A DNA stretch of 12,930 nucleotides from an uncultured Faecalibacterium sp. GTDB taxonomy: Bacteria > Bacillota > Clostridia > Oscillospirales > Ruminococcaceae. Under the pieces are notes generated by a model. The model was not told where the DNA came from. It saw only the letters and a program-made list of their open reading frames with translations, and searched no databases. Positions 1-6,330 of the stretch are shown in pieces. The first letter of the stretch is position 1. Each line of letters opens with the position of its first letter. Where the stretch lies: positions 1-12,930 of the forward strand of contig CAKSYT010000031.1 of the NCBI GenBank assembly GCA_934524985.1, written 5' to 3'. Position numbers and translations under genes: made by a program.

Positions 1-810
1 CTGGTGCTGATGGTGCTGGACCACATTCATTATTTCTTCGAGTTCACCGGCTGCATCCCGACGGTGTTCAGTATGCTGGGGCGGCTCAGTGCGCCGCTGT
101 TTCTGTTCTGCACGGTGGAGGGCTTTGCCCACACCCATGACCGCAAGCGGTATTTTATCCGCATCTGGGCTATCGGCGCGGCTATGGCAGCGCTGGAATT
201 CTTTATGATCTACGCCAAAGCCTTCCGGCGCGGGGACGGCTTCTATCCGCTGAACGCTATTTTTCAGGATCTTGCGCTGCTGTGCATCGTGTGGCAGGGC
301 ATCGACTGGCTGCGGGAAAAGAAATTTGCAAAGGGCATTGGTGCCATTGCCGCCGTCTTGTGCTGGCCGTATCTGGTAATCGTGTTTCTGCTGCTTTTCC
401 CCGGGGTGCAGAAAATGCCCATTGCTTCAACGATCGTAGCCTTTGTCATTACAAGCCCGCTGCCCATGTGGACAGCCATCACGGATGGCAGCTGGAGCTT
501 TTTGCTGGGCGGTGTGCTGCTGTATGCCCTGCGGGGTCATCGCCGCGCACAGCTGACGGCATGGGCCGTGCTCATTTTCCTGTGTGATTTTGTGCTGACC
601 TTTGGGATGGCTTGCCGACAGGAGGGTTTTGTGTGGACGCAGATGTTCACCGCCAACTACGAGTGGTTCGGCGTGGCGGCGGTGCTGTTGATGCTGCTGT
701 ACAACGGGCAGCGCGGCAGCGGCCACAAGCGGCTGTTCTACTGGTTCTACCCCGCCCATGTGTATCTGCTGTATGGGGCATCCTGTCTTGTTTATAACGT
801 GTTGAGGTGA
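1..810 (+). CDS. TraX-like integral membrane protein, 5' end cut off by window
   Basis: The frame is open from base 1 to the TGA at 808-810, so the first codons lie outside the window. The visible protein is about 269 residues and very hydrophobic, with roughly seven or eight predicted membrane segments. Near its start it has a MVLDHIHYFF stretch, which resembles the opening helix of the TraX family (typically a Met-x-x-Asp-His-ile/leu motif). TraX of the F plasmid is linked to N-acetylation of pilin, but most chromosomal Firmicutes members have no known job, so I do not assign the acetylation reaction. The response regulator starts 4 bases after the stop, and its ribosome binding site overlaps the last codons of this gene, so the two are probably cotranscribed and translationally coupled. 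Family assignment is from pattern memory. Confidence 0.72.
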   Translation: MVLMVLDHIHYFFEFTGCIPTVFSMLGRLSAPLFLFCTVEGFAHTHDRKRYFIRIWAIGAAMAALEFFMIYAKAFRRGDGFYPLNAIFQDLALLCIVWQGIDWLREKKFAKGIGAIAAVLCWPYLVIVFLLLFPGVQKMPIASTIVAFVITSPLPMWTAITDGSWSFLLGGVLLYALRGHRRAQLTAWAVLIFLCDFVLTFGMACRQEGFVWTQMFTANYEWFGVAAVLLMLLYNGQRGSGHKRLFYWFYPAHVYLLYGASCLVYNVLR

Positions 811-814
811 TCTT

Positions 815-1495
815 GTGGCAAACATTCTGGCAGTGGATGACAATCTGGAGCTCTGCAAGCTGATCTGCACCGCCTTGGAGCGGGACGGCCACCGGGTAGA
901 AACGCGGCAGGCGGGCGGGGCGCTGACCGAACCGCTCTGCCGCTGGGCAGACTGCATCCTGCTGGACGTGATGATGCCCGGGGAGGACGGCTTTGCGGTC
1001 TGTCGGCGCATCCGCAGCCTGACCGAAGCGCCCATCTTGTTTCTGAGTGCCCGCACCGACGAGGCGGCTGTGCTGGAGGGGCTGGGCATCGGGGCAGACG
1101 ACTTTTTATCCAAGCCCTTCCGGGTGGCAGAACTGCGGGCGCGGGTGGCGGCGCATCTGCGGCGGCAGAGCCGCACCCCGGCACACCGGATGGTGCGCAG
1201 CGGCGTGACATTTGACCTGACCGCCCGGAGCGCGGCGGTGGAGGGCGCGGTGCTGCCGCTGACCCGCTCGGAGTATGCTATCTGCGAGTTTCTGGCGCTG
1301 CACGCCGGGCAGACCTTTACCAAGGAGCAGATCTACGAAGCGGTTTTTGGCATTGACGGCACTGCGGACGACACCGCCGTGACCCAGCACATCAAAAATA
1401 TCCGGGCAAAGCTGCGGGCGGCGGGTGTGCCGGAGCCGGAAAAGCTGCTCAATACCGTATGGGGCGTGGGATACCGATGGAAAAGCGAAGACTGA
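815..1495 (+). CDS. OmpR-family two-component response regulator
   Basis: This 226-residue protein matches the OmpR/PhoB length. The receiver domain covers about residues 3-115: acidic pair Asp8-Asp9, phospho-acceptor Asp51 in LLDVMMPGEDG, switch Ser79 and conserved Lys100 followed by Pro. A winged-helix DNA-binding domain covers about 127-224 and ends with the typical NTVWGVGYRW. It should be phosphorylated by a histidine kinase and bind direct repeats at target promoters. I chose the GTG at 815 because GAGGTGA at 804-810 is a good Shine-Dalgarno and the next residues (ANILAVDDN) begin the receiver fold directly. The gene sits 4 bases after the TraX-like gene, and its 3' end overlaps the sensor kinase by 19 bases. 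Its targets are not evident; no ABC transporter follows, as is often seen with this type of regulator in Firmicutes. Confidence 0.93.
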   Translation: MANILAVDDNLELCKLICTALERDGHRVETRQAGGALTEPLCRWADCILLDVMMPGEDGFAVCRRIRSLTEAPILFLSARTDEAAVLEGLGIGADDFLSKPFRVAELRARVAAHLRRQSRTPAHRMVRSGVTFDLTARSAAVEGAVLPLTRSEYAICEFLALHAGQTFTKEQIYEAVFGIDGTADDTAVTQHIKNIRAKLRAAGVPEPEKLLNTVWGVGYRWKSED

Positions 1496-2424
1496 CCTCT
1501 CTGCGCAGCGTGCTGCTGCAATATCTGGTGCGCACGGCGCTGGCCTGCCTGCTGGTCGCGGTGGGGTGGCTGCTGGGGCTGCTGCTGTGGGTCCAGAACG
1601 ACGGGCTGTTTCTTCCCGCGAATCAAGCTGCACAGGCCTGTCAGAAGGCCGCACAGGACGTTTTACCGGGCATGACCGCCGCCACCTTTGACGAGACGCA
1701 GCTGGACTCCCTGTGCCGGTACGCCCTGTTTGCCGCGCCGGACAGCAGCGAGGTGCTGTCCACCAACATGGATGCCGGGCACTTGCAGCGCGCAATGGAG
1801 AACTGGCGGGGGAAAACCCGCTGGCATTTTGGCTACACGCAGTATTATATGACGTCAAAATTGCAGGACGGAACGGTTTGTCTGCTGCAATTTGACTATG
1901 CCGTGCCCTATGCCGACCCTGCGCTGCGGGGCGTGCTGCCGGATATGCAGACCGTGCACTGCATTCTGGGCATTCTGCTGTTGGTAGGCGCGGTGGTGTG
2001 GAGCACCCACAGAACCGGGCGCTTCCTGACCCGGGAGACCGAAAAGCTGACCGCCGCAGCGCAGGCGGTGGCGCGGAAGGATCTGGACAGCGCGGTGTTT
2101 TCCGGCGCGAAGGTGCGGGAGTACGAGAGCGCTTTACAGGCGCTGCAAACCATGGGGGATGCACTGACCGGCAGCTTACAGAAGCAGTGGGCTATGGAGC
2201 AGCGGCAGCGGGAGCAGATCATTCAGCTGTCCCACAAGCTGAAAACGCCGCTGACCATCATTGAGGGCAACGCGGAGCTGCTGGCAGAGGATGACGGCCT
2301 GACCGCAGAGCAGAAAGCGCAGGTAGAGTCTATTTTGCAGGGCGCAGAGCAGACCCGCACCTATCTTGGAAAGATCCGCGCCGAGGTGCAGACCCCGCTG
2401 CGCTATAAACGGAATGTGGAATGA
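1477..2424 (+). CDS. Sensor histidine kinase lacking the ATP-binding domain (truncated)
   Basis: From ATG 1477 the product is 315 residues. An ATG at 1459 would add six residues; I prefer 1477 because MEKRRLTSLRSVLLQY looks like a natural lead-in to the first membrane helix. Visible order: membrane helix about 12-40, extracytoplasmic part about 41-157, second helix about 158-177, a HAMP-like linker, then a HisKA dimerisation/phospho-acceptor domain with SHKLKTPLT and His253. The usual residue after the histidine is Asp or Glu; here it is Lys. The protein stops about 60 residues past the histidine. No N, G1, F or G2 box follows in any frame before the hairpin at 2462, so the catalytic HATPase domain is absent. 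It overlaps the response regulator by 19 bases and should be its partner. It may be a decayed kinase or a phospho-acceptor that needs another kinase. Confidence 0.85.
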   Translation: MEKRRLTSLRSVLLQYLVRTALACLLVAVGWLLGLLLWVQNDGLFLPANQAAQACQKAAQDVLPGMTAATFDETQLDSLCRYALFAAPDSSEVLSTNMDAGHLQRAMENWRGKTRWHFGYTQYYMTSKLQDGTVCLLQFDYAVPYADPALRGVLPDMQTVHCILGILLLVGAVVWSTHRTGRFLTRETEKLTAAAQAVARKDLDSAVFSGAKVREYESALQALQTMGDALTGSLQKQWAMEQRQREQIIQLSHKLKTPLTIIEGNAELLAEDDGLTAEQKAQVESILQGAEQTRTYLGKIRAEVQTPLRYKRNVE

Positions 2425-2461
2425 TGACGAAAGCGGAGGACATTTCTAATCGTCTTACGCG

Positions 2462-2500
2462 AAAGGGCTGCTGCACGTTTTGTGCAGCAGCCCTTTGCTC
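2462..2500 (+). terminator. Strong hairpin between convergent operons
   Basis: The arms AAAGGGCTGCTGCAC (2462-2476) and GTGCAGCAGCCCTTT (2482-2496) pair perfectly over 15 bp around a GTTTT loop. The downstream tail on the plus strand (GCTCGTTTT) is only moderately U-rich. The hairpin lies between the truncated kinase (plus) and the hydrolase (minus) and could stop transcription from both sides. Confidence 0.75.
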
Positions 2501-2503
2501 GTT

Positions 2504-3439
2504 TTACAGTTTGGCCAGTTGTTTATCCAGCCATGCGGCGATGTCCGCGAAAACCTCCAGCTTGTTGGTCTCCACCAGCAGCTCGTGGCGGGCACCGGGG
2601 TAGAAGATGCTTTCAATGTTCTGCACACCGGCGTCCTTCAGGCTCTGGATGGCGCGGCGCACGCCCTTGCCCTGCTCGCCCACCGGGTCGGCATCGCCGG
2701 AGAGGAAGAGCAGCGGCAGGTCTTTGGGCATCCGTGCCAGAAAAGCAGGGTCGTGCAGGCGCAGGATGCCGCTGAACATACTGTAATAGGCGTTCAGCGT
2801 AAAGGTGAAGGTGCAGCGCTCGTCGGCCAGATACTTGTCCACCTCGGCATGGTCGCGGTTGAGCCAGTCGTGGGTGGTGCGGCCCTCCAGCCCCTTGTTG
2901 TAGCCCATAAAGGAAAGGTTGGCCACAAAGCTGCTGCGGTAGTGCCAGCCGTGGAAAGCTGCCAGCACCCGGCAAAGGGTCTTGGCTGTCTTGACCAGCG
3001 CCTTGGGCTGGAAGCCGGTGCCCATGATGATGGCACCGTCCAGCTCCCGGCCATACTCGCACAGGTACTGCCGGGCGTAGAAGGAGCCCATGCTGTGCCC
3101 CAGCAAAAAGTAGGGCAGTTTCGGGTACAGCTCCTTGGTCAGCACGGTCACGGCGTGCAGGTCGGCCAGCACAGCGCGGTTGCCGTCCGGCTCGGCAAAA
3201 TAGCCGTAGTCCTCCTTGGTGCGGATGGAGGCACCGTGCCCCAGATGGTCGTGGCCGGTGACCAGAATGCCCCGGTCAGCCAGATATTCCGCCAAGGGGC
3301 GGTAGCGGTCGATGAACTCTACCATGCCGTGGGACAGCTGCAGCACCGCCCGCACCTGTCCCTCCGGGACGCAGCGAAAGCCGTGCAGGGTGCGCCCCGG
3401 CACGGTGGAGGGAAGGGTAAAGTCGATGAACCGACTCAT
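2504..3439 (-). CDS. Alpha/beta hydrolase, lysophospholipase/monoglyceride-lipase-like
   Basis: This 311-residue protein looks like a serine hydrolase of the Hydrolase_4 (PldB/monoacylglycerol lipase) group. An HGM motif at 37-39 supplies the oxyanion-hole region, HDHLGHG is at 63-69, the nucleophile elbow GHSMG at 114-118 gives Ser116, Asp251 lies in SGDADPVG, and His285 lies in GARHELL. That completes a plausible catalytic triad in the expected order. There is no signal peptide, so it is probably cytoplasmic. Family members cleave acyl esters of lysolipids or monoglycerides; the actual substrate cannot be read from sequence. The ATG at 3439 follows a purine-rich stretch (AAAGGGGG) on the minus strand. 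It lies 21 bases downstream of the AbrB-like gene and is probably cotranscribed with it. Confidence 0.88.
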   Translation of the reverse strand: MSRFIDFTLPSTVPGRTLHGFRCVPEGQVRAVLQLSHGMVEFIDRYRPLAEYLADRGILVTGHDHLGHGASIRTKEDYGYFAEPDGNRAVLADLHAVTVLTKELYPKLPYFLLGHSMGSFYARQYLCEYGRELDGAIIMGTGFQPKALVKTAKTLCRVLAAFHGWHYRSSFVANLSFMGYNKGLEGRTTHDWLNRDHAEVDKYLADERCTFTFTLNAYYSMFSGILRLHDPAFLARMPKDLPLLFLSGDADPVGEQGKGVRRAIQSLKDAGVQNIESIFYPGARHELLVETNKLEVFADIAAWLDKQLAKL

Positions 3440-3460
3440 GGAAGGGGCCCCCTTTCTGCG

Positions 3461-3712
3461 TTACAGTGCGCTGAGTTTGCGGCGGCAGGCGGTGCAGATG
3501 CAGTAGCCGCCAAACTGGATGGCCTGCTCGTCCACCTCGCCGCAGAAATCGCAGCTGCCGGCGGGGCGGTGCTTTTTCAGGACGATGGCGTCCCCATCCA
3601 CAAAGATCTCCAATTTGGTGTCGGTGTCGAGGTGCATACTAGTGCGCAGCTCCTTCGGCAGAACGATCCGTCCCAGCGAGTCAATGCCGCGAACGATGCC
3701 AGTGCTTTTCAT
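3461..3712 (-). CDS. AbrB/SpoVT-type transcriptional regulator with C-terminal cysteine cluster
   Basis: This is an 83-residue protein. Residues 1-47 form an AbrB-type swapped-hairpin DNA-binding domain (KSTGIVRGIDSLGRIVLPKE, then IFVDGDAIVLKK). The C-terminal part carries Cys54, Cys57, Cys71, Cys73 and Cys76 (CDFCGE...YCICTACRRKL), which looks like a small zinc-binding knuckle. AbrB relatives act as dimers or tetramers and bind loosely defined AT-rich sites in transition-state control. AAGGAG at 3724-3729 (minus strand) lies 11 bases before the ATG, a slightly long but usable spacing. It is the first gene of a two-gene unit with the hydrolase. A near-palindrome in its own leader (3752-3777) could allow autoregulation, though this is inference. 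Confidence 0.9.
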   Translation of the reverse strand: MKSTGIVRGIDSLGRIVLPKELRTSMHLDTDTKLEIFVDGDAIVLKKHRPAGSCDFCGEVDEQAIQFGGYCICTACRRKLSAL

Positions 3713-3751
3713 AATGTGTCATTCTCCTTCACTATTCCTTTTTAGCAACCA

Positions 3752-3777
3752 CTGACACAACAGGAAAATTGTGCCAG
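3752..3777. promoter_or_regulatory. Inverted repeat in the leader of the AbrB-like gene
   Basis: CTGACACAA (3752-3760) and TTGTGCCAG (3769-3777) are inverted copies with one mismatch, separated by 8 bases. The site lies between the promoter and the start codon of the AbrB-like gene. It could be a repressor operator or a weak leader hairpin; the sequence alone cannot decide. Confidence 0.4.
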
Positions 3778-3790
3778 CGCTGATAAGCTT

Positions 3791-3819
3791 AGTATACAAA
3801 AAATAACAGCTTTCGTCAA
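3791..3819 (-). promoter_or_regulatory. Sigma-A promoter of the AbrB-like/hydrolase operon
   Basis: Read on the minus strand, TTGACG (3814-3819) and TATACT (3791-3796) are separated by exactly 17 bases. This is a near-consensus sigma-A promoter about 80 bases upstream of the AbrB-like start codon. It faces the two-gene minus-strand unit. Confidence 0.85.
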
Positions 3820-3892
3820 TGATTGCGTGCTGATTCGACAAAAAACAACCTTTTGCGCGTAAAGGTGGGGAAGGGGCGGAAGCCTGGGAATG

Positions 3893-4135
3893 TTCTCTTT
3901 TGACACCAAAAGAGAAGAAAAGTGCGGCGGTGCCTGCAAGGCATGAAAGCCCCAGTGGGGCTTTCAAGTCGCAGACCGGTTTGCGAAGCAAATGCTGTGC
4001 GTTCAGCACAGCAAGGTCACAGCGATTTCGACGCGCTGGAGCCACGAAAAAGGGGCTGCTCGCCCCTTTTAACCCCAAAGAGGAGGGCTACACCGAAAAA
4101 AACTGAAGATTCACGCCTGTACGGCGTGAAGATCT
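3893..4135. repeat. Hairpin-dense intergenic segment: seven consecutive hairpins
   Basis: Seven perfect hairpins follow one another with little space. They are TTCTCTTTTG/CAAAAGAGAA (3893-3916), TGCCT/AGGCA (3931-3943), GAAAGCCCC/GGGGCTTTC (3945-3965), TTTGC/GCAAA (3980-3992), TGCTGTGC/GCACAGCA (3993-4013), AAAAGGGGC/GCCCCTTTT (4048-4070) and TTCACGCC/GGCGTGAA (4110-4130), the last followed by GATCTTTT. Short frames run through it on both strands, but none has protein-like composition or a ribosome binding site, so I see no gene. It may be a structured RNA or a degenerate mobile repeat. It lies between an outward-facing operon promoter and the antiporter terminator. Confidence 0.5.
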
Positions 4136-4170
4136 TTTAACCGTTTTTTCCGGCTCCGCCGATTTGAAGC

Positions 4171-4435
4171 CCCTCAGTCGCTGCGCGACAGCTCCCCCGA
4201 AGGGGGAGCCAAGCCGGTAGCCCCGTTGCTAAAGTATTAGGTTCAATGAGAAAGCTTCCGGCAGTGCTCTTGGCTCTCCCTTTGGGAGAGCTGGCAAGCC
4301 CGACAGGGCTTGACTGAGAGGGCGCACGCCGTTAGCCCTAGTACTAAAGTATCAGACGCAATAAGAAACTTTCCCGCTATGCCAAGGGCTCCCTCCCAGA
4401 GGGAACTGGCAAAACCGTCAGGTTTTGACTGAGGG
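4171..4435. repeat. Composite palindromic repeat element, copy 1 (two tandem units)
   Basis: It begins with CCCTCAGTC (4171-4179) and ends with the inverse GACTGAGGG (4427-4435). Inside are two diverged tandem units, each running from a GTAGCCC/GTTAGCCC stretch through CTAAAGTAT to a GGCTC...CTGGC palindrome and a short hairpin before GACTGAG (first unit about 4217-4320, second about 4331-4435). The terminal hairpins differ in sequence but stay paired: GTCGC/GCGAC at 4177-4189, AAGCCC/GGGCTT at 4296-4311, AAAACC/GGTTTT at 4411-4426. Bases 4201-4284 recur in inverted orientation at 12714-12797 with 80 of 84 matches. No ORF is present, so it is a non-autonomous MITE-like element. Confidence 0.75.
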
Positions 4436-4460
4436 AGTTCGTTCCCAAAACCCTCCCGTG

Positions 4461-4501
4461 AAAAAGTAAATCGGGAAAATCCGCAGATTTTCCCGATTTA
4501 C
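4461..4501 (-). terminator. Intrinsic terminator of the antiporter gene
   Basis: The arms GTAAATCGGGAAAATC (4466-4481) and GATTTTCCCGATTTAC (4486-4501) pair perfectly over 16 bp. On the minus strand the loop is TGCG and five T follow. It comes directly after the structured module at 4501-4554 and about 65 bases after the antiporter stop. Confidence 0.9.
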
Positions 4502-4554
4502 AAATTATAAATAATTCTTCCGCTGACTATGCGCAGAGCAACGCGGAGCGCATT
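4501..4554 (-). other. Candidate pseudoknot RNA module, copy A, in the antiporter 3' UTR
   Basis: On the minus strand, ATGCGC (4548-4553) pairs with GCGCAT (4529-4534) around a 13-base loop. TCCGC at the loop's 5' side (4543-4547) can pair with GCGGA just downstream (4519-4523), giving an H-type pseudoknot or an alternative hairpin. A tract AGAATTATTT and then the TGCG-loop terminator follow. Copy B at 9311-9360 keeps the loop and the GCGGA but has ATGGCC/GGCCAT as its stem, a change on both arms. The module starts 11 bases after the antiporter stop. Confidence 0.55.
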
Positions 4555-4564
4555 TCAGACCGTC

Positions 4565-5860
4565 TCAGCTCAGCTCCACAGGGGCTTCGGGCTGGTTCTC
4601 CACGCGGGCGCTGGTGCGTCCCTCGGGACGGATCTCCCCGGCGGCGGTCAGCGAGAGCTTGGTCAGGGTGGGGCCTACCAGCTCGTACACCAGCACCGAG
4701 AACAGCACCACGTTGCGCACCATGTGGCCGTCCGACAGCTCGGCGGCGGTAGCGGCCATGCCCAGCGCCACGCCTGCCTGCGGCAGCAGGGTGATGCCCA
4801 GATACTTCTGGATGGCGGGGCTGCAGCTGGTGGCGCGGCAGCTCAGGTAAGAGCCGCTGATCTTACCGGCAGAGCGTGCCACGATGTACACCACGCCGAT
4901 GAGCAGCACCATGGGGTTGGTGAGGATGGTCAGATCCAGCTCTGCGCCGGACAGCACGAAGAACAGGATGTTGATGGGGGACACCCAGCGGTCCAGACGG
5001 TCCATCAGCTCGTCCGAGGTGGGGCAGACGTTGCAGAACACGGTGCCGGTCATCATGCACACCAGCAGCAGCGAGAAGCCGCAGCGGGTGCCATTGATCT
5101 CGAACTCGGTCATGGACAGGCCCACGGTCAGCAGCACAAAGGCCACCGACAGGCTCATGCGCTTGGAGCGGGAGTGGAAGTAGACCTCCAGCAGGTTCAG
5201 CAGGTAACCGGCGGCAGCGCCCAGCGCCAGCGAGAGCGCGATCTCCAGCAGCGGCTCCAGTACCACGCTCACGGGGTCGATGCGGCCCTGCTCCAGCGCG
5301 TTTGCCACGCCGTAGGAGGCCGAGAACAGCACCAGACCCACGGCATCGTCAATGGCGACCACCATCAGCAGGAGCTTCGTCAAAGGGCCGTCTGCTTTAT
5401 ACTGCTTGACCACCATCAGGGTAGCAGCGGGTGCGGTGGCAGCGGCGATGGAGCCCAGCGTGATGGCAGAGGCCAGCGAGATGACGTCCGGGCGGGCAAA
5501 GTGCAGGGCAACAAGGGCGATATCCACCAGCGCGGTGGTGATCACCGCCTGTGCGATGCCCACGGTCACGGCGCGGCGACCCATGTGCTTCAGGGCACTG
5601 AGACGGAACTCGTTGCCGATGACGAAGGCGATGAAGCCCAGCGCCACCTGCGTGATAATGCCGTAGCCCTCCACGGCGGCAAGGCTGCCAAAGCCGAAAC
5701 CGAAACGGCTCAGCCCCAGCCGACCCAGAAAGAAGGGTCCCAGCAGCAGGCCGGTAAGCAGGTAAGCGGTGACGGCGGGCAGACGCACGGCCTTGGCAGC
5801 GCGTGACATGAGCAGACCGGCAATCAGGGCAAGGGACAGACAGATCAACATTTGTTCCAT
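4565..5860 (-). CDS. CPA-family monovalent cation/proton antiporter
   Basis: From ATG 5860 the product is 431 residues with about a dozen hydrophobic helices, matching the membrane domain of CPA2/Na-H exchanger proteins. Recognisable family features are LPAVTAYLLTGLLLGP at about 27-42, the unwound-helix stretch TAPAATL near 142-148, and AIDDAVGL with Asp171-Asp172. Paired aspartates in this helix are typical of electrogenic Na+/H+ exchangers such as NhaA and NapA, so Na+ (or K+) for H+ exchange is likely; the ion is not proven. There is no C-terminal RCK/TrkA domain. The frame stays open upstream to a TTG at 6007, but that extension is hydrophilic and overlaps the promoter. No good Shine-Dalgarno precedes 5860; a second ATG at 5851 is possible. 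Promoter at 5979-6007, terminator at 4461-4501. Confidence 0.88.
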   Translation of the reverse strand: MEQMLICLSLALIAGLLMSRAAKAVRLPAVTAYLLTGLLLGPFFLGRLGLSRFGFGFGSLAAVEGYGIITQVALGFIAFVIGNEFRLSALKHMGRRAVTVGIAQAVITTALVDIALVALHFARPDVISLASAITLGSIAAATAPAATLMVVKQYKADGPLTKLLLMVVAIDDAVGLVLFSASYGVANALEQGRIDPVSVVLEPLLEIALSLALGAAAGYLLNLLEVYFHSRSKRMSLSVAFVLLTVGLSMTEFEINGTRCGFSLLLVCMMTGTVFCNVCPTSDELMDRLDRWVSPINILFFVLSGAELDLTILTNPMVLLIGVVYIVARSAGKISGSYLSCRATSCSPAIQKYLGITLLPQAGVALGMAATAAELSDGHMVRNVVLFSVLVYELVGPTLTKLSLTAAGEIRPEGRTSARVENQPEAPVELS

Positions 5861-5901
5861 AATGTGGTTTGTATTGGGTGCGCAGCCAAGGGCCGCAGCA
5901 C
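5845..5901 (-). CDS. Possible 18-codon leader ORF overlapping the antiporter start
   Basis: A GTG at 5901 (minus strand) is preceded by a perfect AAGGAGG (5908-5914) at 6-base spacing, the best ribosome binding site in the antiporter leader. It opens a frame for MLRPLAAHPIQTTLWNKC that stops at 5845-5847, inside the antiporter coding region. The antiporter ATG at 5851 sits 1 base before this stop (ATGTTGA overlap). The first half of the ORF can fold into a stem (GTGC...GCAC with GCGGCC/GGCTGC inside, one bulge and one G-U). This fits a leader peptide that couples translation to the antiporter. Peptide conservation is unknown, and the site may be chance. Confidence 0.4.
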   Translation of the reverse strand: MLRPLAAHPIQTTLWNKC

Positions 5902-5978
5902 TCGGTTCCTCCTTGTCAAAAAAGTATCGAATCCCTGTATGAAATCCAGTGCGGGGGTCAAAATGGGAAAACGTATCC

Positions 5979-6007
5979 AGTATACCGGAACAACGGAGGA
6001 AAAGCAA
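5979..6007 (-). promoter_or_regulatory. Sigma-A promoter of the antiporter gene
   Basis: On the minus strand, TTGCTT (6002-6007) and TATACT (5979-5984) are 17 bases apart. Transcription would start near 5972, giving a leader of about 110 bases that contains the small ORF at 5845-5901. Confidence 0.75.
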
Positions 6008-6056
6008 CTGTTCTGCGCGTTTTGTACAGATTTTGAAACGAAATGATATGTTTGCC

Positions 6057-6243
6057 CCCTCAGCTTCGCTTCGCTCAGCAGATTCCCCAAGGGGACGCCA
6101 ACCCTCTCAGGCGCTACCGCGCCAGCTCCCCCGAAGGGGGAGCTTTTACGCATCTGCCGGTAAGCGCTGATAAAGCTCCCCCCTCGGGGGAGCTGGCACG
6201 CCGTCAGGCGTGACTGAGAGGGTTCATCCGTCCCCTTGGGGAA
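6057..6243. repeat. Nested palindromic repeat element, copy 2
   Basis: The outer inverted repeat runs from TTCCCCAAGGGGACG (6083-6097) to its inverse CGTCCCCTTGGGGAA (6229-6243). Inside it, CCCTCTCAG (6102-6110) is the inverse of CTGAGAGGG (6214-6222). The inner arms each hold an AGCTCCCCC/GGGGGAGCT hairpin and a variable hairpin (GGCGC/GCGCC at 6110-6123, CACGCC/GGCGTG at 6197-6212). A further CCCTCAGC unit precedes it at about 6057. The 30-base centre (TTTTACGCATCTGCC...) is unrelated to the core of copies 1 and 3. There is no ORF. The stretch 6244-6330 shows nothing I recognise. Confidence 0.7.
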
Positions 6244-6330
6244 GGTGGCTGCGACCAACGGGAGCAGACGGAAGGGGTGATTCCCGGGTAAGCAGCTTTG
6301 TATTTCAGCCGAAAACTGTACCGCCACCAC

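Noticed and set aside
2425..2500. Third copy of the pseudoknot/terminator module behind the truncated kinase
   Set aside because: AGCGGAGGACATTTCTAAT resembles part of the module and a long hairpin follows, but the covarying stem, the 13-base loop and the TGCG loop are missing.
2480..3745. 421-codon plus-strand open frame opposite the hydrolase and AbrB-like genes
   Set aside because: It is an antisense shadow with low-complexity composition and no ribosome binding site. Both minus-strand genes have complete motifs, spacing and a promoter.
3900..4106. Small ORFs in the hairpin-dense intergenic segment on both strands
   Set aside because: They run through seven hairpins, lack ribosome binding sites and have basic, unstructured composition. 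Structure at the nucleic acid level explains the segment better.
4529..5806. 425-codon plus-strand open frame opposite the antiporter
   Set aside because: Its translation is rich in His, Gln and Gly, typical of antisense frames to membrane proteins, and it has no start signal.
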